A stretch of DNA of 39,216 nucleotides from an uncultured Bacilli bacterium (GTDB taxonomy: Bacteria; Bacillota_I; Bacilli_A; RF39; UBA660). The stretch covers positions 1-39,216 of the forward strand of contig CANQZL010000002.1 in NCBI GenBank assembly GCA_947628325.1, given 5' to 3'. Within the stretch, counting starts at the first letter, position 1, and the number at the start of each line of letters is the position of its first letter. The translations under genes were made by a program, and so were the position numbers. This document shows, piece after piece, positions 33,476 to 39,216 of the stretch. The notes beneath the pieces are model-generated. The model saw only the letters and a program-made list of their open reading frames with translations. It made no database searches and was not told the DNA's origin.

Positions 33476-34425
33476 CTACTCATCCTCCTATATTCTCGAT
33501 AGATTAAGAAAAGAAGTATTATTAGAGGTATAAGAAAAATATAATAAATATCTGTATAAGATAATTGATCAACATTCTCAGTTTTAGTTTTTGAGGAATT
33601 TTTTATCTCTTTTAATTTTTTATCAATATCTTTTTGTTTATCCATTTTGATATAACTGACTTTAATGTCTTTGGCAATACTTTTTAAATTGTTTTCATCC
33701 ATTTTAGAAACAGCATTTTTATATGGCCAATCCGATCTGTCTTCTAGATAGCTTACTTCTCCTGTGTATTCATCAGTAACATGCATATATCCTCCATCAG
33801 CTGTTCCATATCCTAATACGGCACCATCATCAATATAATTACTTACTTCTTTAAAAGATTCTAACTTAGATTCATCAGTTATTTCTCCATCACTTATAAA
33901 GAAAATTATCTTTCGGCGATTTTCACCATTTTTAAAATTTCTTTTTAATACGGAAATCATATCTTCTAAAGGAGTATTTAATGAAGAGCCTCTTGCATAA
34001 AATTCATTTAATGGTAATAATATATCAATAGATTCAACAACTATGTCGTTATCATAAGTATATGGTAATGCTATTTTGGAATAATTATTAAAAGTAATTA
34101 AAGAAAATCTTGCTCCACCTAAATTATTTATAATATAAAAGCAATCTTCCTTTACAGCATCCATACGAGGTTCATTTTTACTACCATAGTCTTCAGCATA
34201 CATACTTACAGTATTATCAATTACAAATAAAACATCTAAATTATTAGTTAAAACATTAGCATTATCAGTAGGAAACATTATTCTTAAATTAATAATAAAA
34301 ATAATTATAACTACTCCTAATTCATACCAAGTAGCTTTATTTTTCTTAAATATAAAGATAAATAATACTAAGGCAATACATATAATTATCATTAACCATA
34401 TAGGTATTATAGGAAAAATTCTCAT
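33472..34425 (-). CDS. VWA-domain membrane protein (BatB-like)
   Basis: A 317-residue protein with two N-terminal helices (about 7-27 and 35-52), a von Willebrand factor A domain (about 62-270) and a C-terminal helix (about 288-308). The metal-ion site begins LDVLFVIDNTVSMYAEDYG: D70-x-T72-x-S74, where the usual motif is DxSxS; the later Thr and Asp positions appear kept (SSLNTPLEDM, FFISDGEITDES). It likely still binds Mg since Thr can replace Ser. It follows the first VWA gene with an ATGA overlap and SD AGGTGAT. Part of the MoxR-DUF58-VWA operon. Confidence 0.85.
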   Translation of the reverse strand: MRIFPIIPIWLMIIICIALVLFIFIFKKNKATWYELGVVIIIFIINLRIMFPTDNANVLTNNLDVLFVIDNTVSMYAEDYGSKNEPRMDAVKEDCFYIINNLGGARFSLITFNNYSKIALPYTYDNDIVVESIDILLPLNEFYARGSSLNTPLEDMISVLKRNFKNGENRRKIIFFISDGEITDESKLESFKEVSNYIDDGAVLGYGTADGGYMHVTDEYTGEVSYLEDRSDWPYKNAVSKMDENNLKSIAKDIKVSYIKMDKQKDIDKKLKEIKNSSKTKTENVDQLSYTDIYYIFLIPLIILLFLIYREYRRMSR

Positions 34426-35429
34426 GATATCACCTTCTTATTAACAATAATTAAAGTAAATATAGATATTAATAAAACAATAAAAGGAATTAATGGAGTA
34501 TCAGTTTCTCTTATTTCATTTTCTTTTTTACGTACTGATTTACTTGTCTTTTCTATATCATCAACAATACTTTTTACTGATGATTCTTTACTATCATAAT
34601 ATTTACCATTAGTAATTTCGACAGCTTTTTGATATTCATCTTTATCTTTTCTAGAAATAGTTTCACTGCCAAGTCCATATACAATAACATTTTCTCTTTT
34701 ACTTATTTGGGCTGCTTGTTCTAAAGTTATTAAAGGTGTACCAGCTAAAGAATTATCAGTTGAAAAAATAATTATTTTTGTACGATCTTTATCTTTTTTA
34801 GAAAAATTATATACACAGGAAGCTAAACCATCTCCTATTAAAGAAGAGCCTCTTTCTTCACTACCTAGATTAGTTCCACTATATATATAACTTATGACAG
34901 TTAAATAGTCATCTTCATTATTATATGTACCAGAATTACTACTGTATTCAATTGATTTTTTTATTTGATCTAAAACACTTGTTACATATTCATAGTCTTC
35001 AGTTAAAGGAACTAAAGTTACTGATGATGTATTAAAAATAGAAATGCCAAAACGTTCACCTTTTAAAGAATTAACTGTTTCTTTTAAATTATCTACTAAT
35101 TGAGAATTTAAACTATTTACTGAGGCTGATACATCCATACATAAAAAGATATCTCTATTATATTCCGTATCATTAATAACTTGAGTTTTATAAGGACGAG
35201 CTAATAAAATAAAAGATACAAATATTGCAATAAGACATAATATTTTGGAAATAAGTAGTAAAAATTTATATACTCTTAATTTATTTTTATAGTAAGGATG
35301 TTCTTTTATAAAGCTAGTATTAGCTACTTTAACACCTTTTTTATAAGGAAGTTTTTTCTTTTTAAAGAATATACAAAATATAATAAATAATAAACCAACA
35401 ATAATTAAAAAGGGATATCTTAATGCCAT
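34422..35429 (-). CDS. VWA-domain membrane protein (BatA-like)
   Basis: A 335-residue protein with helices at about 4-21 and 55-77, a VWA domain (about 92-295) and a C-terminal helix (about 312-330). The metal site DVSAS (99-103) is intact, and the later motif GTNLGSEERGSSLIGDGLA and IIIFSTDNSLAG fit the second and third metal loops. The domain should face outward and bind a protein partner in a metal-dependent way, with MoxR as the ATPase that remodels the complex. It overlaps the upstream gene by 10 bases. Confidence 0.88.
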   Translation of the reverse strand: MALRYPFLIIVGLLFIIFCIFFKKKKLPYKKGVKVANTSFIKEHPYYKNKLRVYKFLLLISKILCLIAIFVSFILLARPYKTQVINDTEYNRDIFLCMDVSASVNSLNSQLVDNLKETVNSLKGERFGISIFNTSSVTLVPLTEDYEYVTSVLDQIKKSIEYSSNSGTYNNEDDYLTVISYIYSGTNLGSEERGSSLIGDGLASCVYNFSKKDKDRTKIIIFSTDNSLAGTPLITLEQAAQISKRENVIVYGLGSETISRKDKDEYQKAVEITNGKYYDSKESSVKSIVDDIEKTSKSVRKKENEIRETDTPLIPFIVLLISIFTLIIVNKKVIS

Positions 35430-35887
35430 TTTAAAATAACCTCCCTTGTTTTATTAATTGAAGAAATAATATCTCCTTTAGATTCTTTAGCAAATTCTGG
35501 ATGATAATATTCTTCTACTAAAGTAGATAATACAGGCATATTGATACTTTTAATATCTATTAAAGTATAATTTTGAACTTTAATACCTGTTACTTCAAAA
35601 ATAAAATTTCTAATTAATTTACTTAAATTCTGGTAAGCTTTTCTATTAGTTATTTTATTTTCATTTATGCATTTTAAAAGATTATCTATTTCTATTAGAT
35701 ATTTATTTTTTATTTCGTTAATATTATTTGGTTTTACAATAACAATATTTTTTGGTGATTGAGAATTCTTGTGATTTAAATAACAAAGAGTAAGAATTAA
35801 GAGTAAAACTAATAAACATAAAAGTATTATAAGAACATAGACAATAGAATAAGAAAACATATTTTGTAATTTAATTGAAGTTTGCAT
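35420..35887 (-). CDS. Single-pass membrane protein in the DUF4381 position of the Bat-like operon
   Basis: A 155-residue protein with one strong membrane helix (about 14-37) and a cytoplasmic helical domain rich in Asn, Lys and Ile. Its size and place, between the DUF58 gene and the VWA genes, match DUF4381-type proteins of MoxR operons; I see no sequence motif that proves it. It overlaps both neighbours (17 and 10 bases). Probably an assembly or regulatory subunit. Confidence 0.6.
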   Translation of the reverse strand: MQTSIKLQNMFSYSIVYVLIILLCLLVLLLILTLCYLNHKNSQSPKNIVIVKPNNINEIKNKYLIEIDNLLKCINENKITNRKAYQNLSKLIRNFIFEVTGIKVQNYTLIDIKSINMPVLSTLVEEYYHPEFAKESKGDIISSINKTREVILKWH

Positions 35888-36746
35888 ATTTATGACTTTC
35901 TAATAACTCAATAATTTTTTTGTTAATTTCTTTTAGATTACTAATTGAAACTAAACAAATTTTATTTTTTCTTAAGCGTTCTTTATTACTATTATAAATA
36001 TTTTCTTTTATTTCTTTTTCCATATTGTTCAACTTCTTATCATTTAAAAATATACTTGGTACATATTCTTCATTATCTAAATCAAATATATCTTGACCAC
36101 TCATATAAGCATCATTAATATTAATAAATAAAACATCGGCTCTCATACTAAGTTCTTTTAAAACTTTAGTACTTACTGAATTTAATCCCTTTAAATCAGT
36201 AATAACAAAAATAATCATCTTCTTTTTACTATTTTTAGATAAATATATTAAAGTTTTTTCTAATCCTTCTTTATTAGCTAAACAAGCATTTTTGTCATAT
36301 TCTGCTAAATATTCTTCAAGATTATATAAATTATATTTTAATTTTTTTAAGATTATTTCATCATTTTTATTATATATCATACCAACATAATCATTATTTT
36401 TTATTGCTAAATAGCCTATAGTACCTGCCGTATATAAAGCAATATCTTTTTTTACTTCATTATTATTGGTATCTCCATTCATTTTAATTCCTGTATCCAT
36501 TACAAGCATTATATTATGTTTTTTTTCAGCAATAAATTGTTTAACTAATAATGAACGATTACGAGCCGAAGCTTTCCAATCAATATCTTTAAAGTCATCA
36601 TTAATAACATATTCTCTTAAATTTTCAAAGTTCATACTTTTACCACGATATATTGATTTATATGTTCCATCTAAAATATTACTAGTTTTTTTATTAGAAT
36701 AAATAGCAATATTAGCTTTAATTTTATTAATATATTTTAAATTCAT
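35871..36746 (-). CDS. DUF58 domain protein
   Basis: A 291-residue soluble protein of the DUF58 family. The family signature is at about residues 29-72: GTYKSIYRGKSMNFENLREY, then DDFKDIDWKASARNRSLLVKQF. A VWA-like core follows (HNIMLVMDTGIKMNGD, with an incomplete metal site). DUF58 proteins accompany MoxR ATPases and VWA proteins as the likely adaptor. The short form without N-terminal helices is the common one in compact Bat operons. Its ATG overlaps the moxR stop as ATGA. Confidence 0.92.
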   Translation of the reverse strand: MNLKYINKIKANIAIYSNKKTSNILDGTYKSIYRGKSMNFENLREYVINDDFKDIDWKASARNRSLLVKQFIAEKKHNIMLVMDTGIKMNGDTNNNEVKKDIALYTAGTIGYLAIKNNDYVGMIYNKNDEIILKKLKYNLYNLEEYLAEYDKNACLANKEGLEKTLIYLSKNSKKKMIIFVITDLKGLNSVSTKVLKELSMRADVLFININDAYMSGQDIFDLDNEEYVPSIFLNDKKLNNMEKEIKENIYNSNKERLRKNKICLVSISNLKEINKKIIELLESHKYANFN

Positions 36747-37744
36747 GGTGTAGAAATAGCTCCTACTATAGTATCAATTATTTGTTCAACAGTCACATTA
36801 TCAGCAATAGCAGAAAAATTAAGAGATATACGATGTCTTAATACACTATAACGGATAGCTTTAACATCATCTGGAGTAACATAAGTGCGACCATTTATTA
36901 AAGCTAAGGCTTTAGAACATTCCATAAAGGCAATAGTTCCTCTTGGACTAGAACCTAATTCAATATAATCAGCCATATTTTTAGGAATATAACTAGCAGG
37001 ATTTCTTGTAGCTGTAATAATTTGAGCAATATATTTCTTTATTGAATCATCCATATAAACTTTCTTAGTTAATTGTTGTAAAAAGATTAAATCTTCTAAG
37101 TTTAAAATAGCTTCCCCTTGAATAAAGACATTTTTTTCAATTCTATTTAAAACTTCTATTTCTTCTTCAAAGTTTGGATAATCTATTTTTTCTTTTATTA
37201 AGAAACGATCTAATTGAGCTTCTGCTAAAGTATAAGTTCCTTCTTGTTCAATTGGATTTTGAGTTGCAATAACAATAAAAATATCAGGCAATTTATAGAT
37301 ATTATTGTCAATAGTTATTTGACGTTCTTGCATTGCTTCTAAGGTTGCACTTTGAGTTTTAGCACTTGAACGATTAACTTCATCTAGCAAGACAAAATTA
37401 GCAAAAATAGGACCTATTTTTGTCTCAAAAGTATTTTTAGAATAATTAAATATCTGAGTTCCAATAATATCACTAGGTAATAAATCTGGAGTACATTGGA
37501 TACGAGAAAACCTACCATTAACTGCTTCTGTCATAACTTTAGCTGCTGTAGTTTTAGCTAATCCTGGAACTGATTCTAATAAAATGTGTCCGTTAGCCAT
37601 TAAAGCCAATAACAAAGAATTTTGAAGATTAACTTGACCTACTATTCTTGTACGATAGTAATCAAAAATCTTGGAAATAATTGTTTTACTTCTTTCTAAT
37701 TCTTCTGGAGATATATTTGTATTTACATTGTCATTATTATTCAC
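36743..37744 (-). CDS. MoxR-family AAA+ ATPase
   Basis: A 333-residue AAA+ ATPase of the MoxR family, which acts as a chaperone in metal insertion or complex assembly with VWA proteins. Walker A is ESVPGLAKTT (57-66), Walker B FVLLDEVNRS (117-126), sensor 1 IVIATQNPIEQEGTYTLAEAQLDRF (about 157-181) and sensor 2 GSSPRGTIAF near 270. The start is a GTG at 37744 with SD AGGGTG five bases ahead; no in-frame ATG exists nearby. It is the first gene of a six-gene operon (moxR, DUF58, membrane protein, VWA, VWA, TPR) with overlaps at each joint. Confidence 0.95.
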   Translation of the reverse strand: MNNNDNVNTNISPEELERSKTIISKIFDYYRTRIVGQVNLQNSLLLALMANGHILLESVPGLAKTTAAKVMTEAVNGRFSRIQCTPDLLPSDIIGTQIFNYSKNTFETKIGPIFANFVLLDEVNRSSAKTQSATLEAMQERQITIDNNIYKLPDIFIVIATQNPIEQEGTYTLAEAQLDRFLIKEKIDYPNFEEEIEVLNRIEKNVFIQGEAILNLEDLIFLQQLTKKVYMDDSIKKYIAQIITATRNPASYIPKNMADYIELGSSPRGTIAFMECSKALALINGRTYVTPDDVKAIRYSVLRHRISLNFSAIADNVTVEQIIDTIVGAISTP

Positions 37745-37790
37745 TTTTACACCCTACTTATCTATTTTTATAACATATTATTATAATATT

Positions 37791-37819
37791 ATTATATAAA
37801 ATATTTATTTTTTATACAA
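37791..37819 (-). promoter_or_regulatory. Promoter of the moxR operon
   Basis: TATAAT (37791-37796) with TTGTAT (37814-37819), 17-base spacer, directly after the tRNA terminator. The -35 is weak. Confidence 0.5.
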
Positions 37820-37842
37820 CAATGTTTTAGGTAAATTGGCAA

Positions 37843-37871
37843 TAAAAAAATGCTTATTCATTAAGCATTTT
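37843..37871 (-). terminator. Terminator of the tRNA-Arg gene
   Basis: A perfect 10-bp stem AAAATGCTTA/TAAGCATTTT (37847-37856 with 37862-37871), five-base loop, then T-rich on the minus strand. Confidence 0.85.
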
Positions 37872-37880
37872 GATAACCTA

Positions 37881-37957
37881 TGGCGTCCCCAGGCAGAGTC
37901 GAACTGCCGACCTACCGCTTAGGAGGCGGTTGCTCTATCCTACTGAGCTACGAGGAC
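37881..37957 (-). tRNA. tRNA-Arg (anticodon CCT)
   Basis: A full cloverleaf on the minus strand: acceptor stem of seven pairs with two G-U, D stem GCTC/GAGC, anticodon stem ACCGC/GCGGT with loop CTCCTAA (anticodon CCT, reads AGG), T stem GGCAG/CTGCC with TTCGACT loop, and the 3' CCA encoded in the DNA. It is a single-gene unit with its own promoter and terminator. Confidence 0.97.
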
Positions 37958-37975
37958 ATAACTAATAACTTCTTA

Positions 37976-37984
37976 ATTATATCA
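37976..37984 (-). promoter_or_regulatory. Extended -10 promoter of the tRNA gene
   Basis: TGATATAAT on the minus strand, perfect extended -10 about 18 bases before the mature tRNA; the -35 is poor. Confidence 0.6.
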
Positions 37985-38006
37985 CACTTTATTTAAATTT
38001 TAAAAA

Positions 38007-38038
38007 TTTAAAAAGCAAACCTCCTACTGGGATTTGCT
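38007..38038 (-). terminator. Terminator of the miniprotein gene
   Basis: AGCAAA/TTTGCT stem extended by a G-U pair and C-G pairs with one bulge (38014-38038), then five T on the minus strand. The stem includes the stop codon at 38024-38026. Confidence 0.75.
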
Positions 38039-38137
38039 ATCTTCATCTACTATACTTGCTAATTTACAAGCACATATTACAAAAAGAAGAATAAATAATA
38101 TAATAATAACTAACAGAGAAACAACGATTGTTTTCAT
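38024..38137 (-). CDS. 37-residue single-pass membrane miniprotein
   Basis: A short frame with ATG at 38137, SD GGGAG six bases ahead and TAG stop inside a well-formed terminator. It encodes a 37-residue peptide: Met-Lys-Thr, a hydrophobic helix of about 20 residues (IVVSLLVIIILFILLFVI), then CACKLAS and an acidic end (IVDEDSKSQ). One membrane helix with two Cys at its far edge. It follows the VanZ-like gene by 30 bases and may be cotranscribed. The combination of SD, helix of exact membrane length and terminator makes a real gene likely. Function unknown; small toxins of type I systems have a similar form, but no antisense RNA is evident. Confidence 0.7.
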   Translation of the reverse strand: MKTIVVSLLVIIILFILLFVICACKLASIVDEDSKSQ

Positions 38138-38167
38138 AGAAATCTCCCTATTAATATAATTTTATAC

Positions 38168-38635
38168 TCAATTAATAATATGTTTCTTTTTCTTTTTATA
38201 GAACACAAATAAAATAACGGAAGATAAAAAACTACTAAATGTGTCTATTAATACATCTATAATACTAGCTAATCTATCACTTACAAACATTTGGTGAATT
38301 TCGTCTGTTCCAGCATATATTAAACAAAACAGCACTGTATAAATTATAGTTTTAGGTGTTATAAAGAAAAACTCCTTTAGAAAATTAAAAACAAGAATTC
38401 CTAAAATAAAATAGACAAAAAAATGAGCAAACTTTCTTATGTAAATAGAATAATTGTCTATAACATTTTCCTTTTCCACTAAAGATAATTTTTCGCCATT
38501 AATAAACTCAGCAATTTTAATTAATATTCCATTACTTAAAGATGAAGAATCTTCACCTTTTTGTGCTGAAAAAGAGAATATTATAAAAAGCCATAAAATT
38601 ACTAATATTAATTTAATAATTATTCTTATTTTCAT
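38168..38635 (-). CDS. VanZ-like family membrane protein
   Basis: A 155-residue protein with about four membrane helices. VanZ family marks: FSFSAQKGEDSSSLSNG after helix 1, YIRKFAHFFVYFILG, YAGTDEIHQMFVSDR and the closing DVLIDTFSSFLSS. VanZ itself gives low teicoplanin resistance in enterococci; most members are housekeeping proteins of unknown role in the envelope, and no other van gene is nearby. SD GAGGT seven bases before the ATG. Confidence 0.92.
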   Translation of the reverse strand: MKIRIIIKLILVILWLFIIFSFSAQKGEDSSSLSNGILIKIAEFINGEKLSLVEKENVIDNYSIYIRKFAHFFVYFILGILVFNFLKEFFFITPKTIIYTVLFCLIYAGTDEIHQMFVSDRLASIIDVLIDTFSSFLSSVILFVFYKKKKKHIIN

Positions 38636-38666
38636 AAATAATACCTCATTTAGAATCTACTAATTA

Positions 38667-38695
38667 ATACTAGCAATTTTTATAAAATAAATCAA
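38667..38695 (-). promoter_or_regulatory. Promoter of the VanZ-like gene
   Basis: TTGATT (38690-38695) and TAGTAT (38667-38672) with a 17-base spacer and an extended TG. The -35 overlaps the stop of the 20-codon frame upstream. Confidence 0.6.
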
Positions 38696-38754
38696 GTGTT
38701 TAGATAATACATTAATTTTATTACTATATTATTTATCCTCATTTCTTTTTTCAT
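38692..38754 (-). CDS. Possible 20-residue sORF
   Basis: ATG at 38754 with SD GGGAG eight bases ahead opens a frame of 20 codons (starts MKKEMRINN, Ile/Leu/Tyr-rich, TGA stop). It lies between the cold-shock-like gene and the VanZ gene, and its stop overlaps the VanZ promoter. It could be a leader or tiny peptide, or chance. Confidence 0.3.
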   Translation of the reverse strand: MKKEMRINNIVIKLMYYLNT

Positions 38755-38812
38755 AAAAAACACTCCCTTCACTTATATTATTTAAGATATTTGGTGTATT
38801 TCCTTTTCATAA

Positions 38813-39013
38813 TTATATTTTATTTTCACTTGTTGATAAAATTTTCAAATAGTTGCCTTCGTTTCTTTTATCAATTGTAAATTCAATTTCTTGATTTTCT
38901 TTGATATGACAATCATCATTTTTGTCAATATGAGCAAATAAATTTTCTTTGTCATTCAATTCAATAAATCCACAATTACTTTTATAATTCCACCATTTTA
39001 CTCTACCTTTCAT
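38813..39013 (-). CDS. Divergent cold-shock-domain protein
   Basis: A 66-residue protein with the cold-shock fold of nucleic-acid binding proteins. It begins MKGRVKWWNYKSNCGFIEL, where typical CspA has KWFNxxKGFGFI; the RNP1 motif is thus altered (S-N-C-G-F-I), and RNP2 reads LFAHI in place of VFVHF. Two aromatic residues remain near the start (W7, W8), while Phe residues that stack on bases are fewer. It likely binds RNA or single-stranded DNA with changed preference. The mRNA leader is short (about 20 bases), unlike the long structured leader of cold-induced csp genes. Confidence 0.82.
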   Translation of the reverse strand: MKGRVKWWNYKSNCGFIELNDKENLFAHIDKNDDCHIKENQEIEFTIDKRNEGNYLKILSTSENKI

Positions 39014-39038
39014 AATCTCTACCCTTTCTTATGTAATT

Positions 39039-39067
39039 ATAATATCATACATTTGTTTGCTTATCAA
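39039..39067 (-). promoter_or_regulatory. Promoter of the cold-shock-domain gene
   Basis: TTGATA (39062-39067) and TATTAT (39039-39044), 17-base spacer, extended TG. Confidence 0.68.
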
Positions 39068-39146
39068 CATATTTTTTATAATTTACACTCTAAAAATAGT
39101 ATATGAAAAATAAAAAAAATTATACCTCCATTAGGCGTTTGGTTAA

Positions 39147-39209
39147 ATTTTAAGGTAAAGTTCCTTTAGATAAAAAATATTATTTCTTTATTTGAAGTTC
39201 CCTTAAAAT
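39147..39209. repeat. Inverted repeat at the right edge
   Basis: ATTTTAAGG (39147-39155) is mirrored by CCTTAAAAT (39201-39209); just inside each arm AAGTTCC is found in direct orientation (39159-39165 and 39195-39201). No gene can be called between 39068 and the edge; a minus-strand frame enters from the right but stops after 16 codons. Confidence 0.4.
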
Positions 39210-39216
39210 CATTATA

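Noticed and set aside
38168..38635. Glycopeptide resistance gene vanZ
   Set aside because: Only a family match; no other van gene is nearby and most VanZ-like proteins are not resistance genes.
1..39216. Mycoplasma-type code (TGA as Trp), suggested by AT bias
   Set aside because: TGA ends rpoB, the rsmC-like gene, moxR, the Fic antitoxin and others in proper operon overlaps; Trp is TGG throughout.
39121..39216. T-box leader or partial gene at the right edge
   Set aside because: No specifier stem or T-box core is visible, and the only incoming minus frame ends after 16 codons with no recognisable sequence.

Overview
This is a very AT-rich window from a Gram-positive-type bacterium. The RpoB, RpoC, YtgP-type MurJ, WXG100, PlsC and GpmI proteins all read as Bacillota. 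The long run of minus-strand genes, short leaders, strong Shine-Dalgarno (SD) sites and AT bias suggest an uncultured gut lineage near Erysipelotrichia, RF39 or other Mollicute relatives; the lineage is inference. TGA works as a normal stop (rpoB, the rsmC-like gene, the Fic antitoxin) and Trp is TGG, so the code is standard and not the Mycoplasma code. A lipid II flippase and a wall hydrolase imply a peptidoglycan wall.

Layout. 1-1.6 kb: the 3' end of an unknown plus-strand gene, convergent with a Fic toxin/antitoxin pair. 1.7-9.8 kb: rpoC and rpoB, translationally coupled, preceded by an rsmC/ybxB-like methyltransferase. 9.9-14 kb: a membrane-anchored wall hydrolase, an M29 aminopeptidase and a MurJ-type flippase. 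14.2-15.2 kb: the only complete plus-strand gene, an ATP-grasp protein. 15.2-18.4 kb: two proteins with the same plan (zinc ribbon, linker, one membrane helix, outside domain), one carrying a clostripain-type (C11) protease. 18.5-24.7 kb: a possible hemolysin III / GT2-GtrA / small membrane protein operon, a PNPOx-fold protein, gpmI, a WXG100 pair and a COG0523 metallochaperone GTPase. 24.8-28.8 kb: a PlsC / AMP-ligase / PlsC lipid operon behind a perfect palindrome, then a CDF cation exporter. 28.9-32.6 kb: an ABC exporter whose permease has a long outside coiled coil. 32.8-37.7 kb: a six-gene MoxR-DUF58-VWA-VWA-TPR (Bat-like) operon in which every gene overlaps the next. 37.8-39.2 kb: tRNA-Arg(CCT), a 37-residue membrane miniprotein, a VanZ-like protein, a 20-codon sORF and a divergent cold-shock-domain protein.

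How it fits together. Besides transcription (rpoBC), the window is dominated by envelope functions: flippase, hydrolase, lipid acylation, glycosyl transfer, WXG100 secretion substrates, ABC export and the MoxR/VWA membrane complex. No mobile element, CRISPR array or phage gene is visible. The points most worth following are the RpoB rifampicin pocket with K and D at the positions of E. coli Q513 and H526, the split Aas-like lipid operon with a candidate operator, the zinc-ribbon/C11 protease pair, the Bat-like operon in a wall-bearing Bacillota, and the miniprotein missed by length cut-offs. Several obvious start codons are wrong because they lie in promoters or SD sites; corrected starts are given. 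No stretch above 300 bases lacks a gene.
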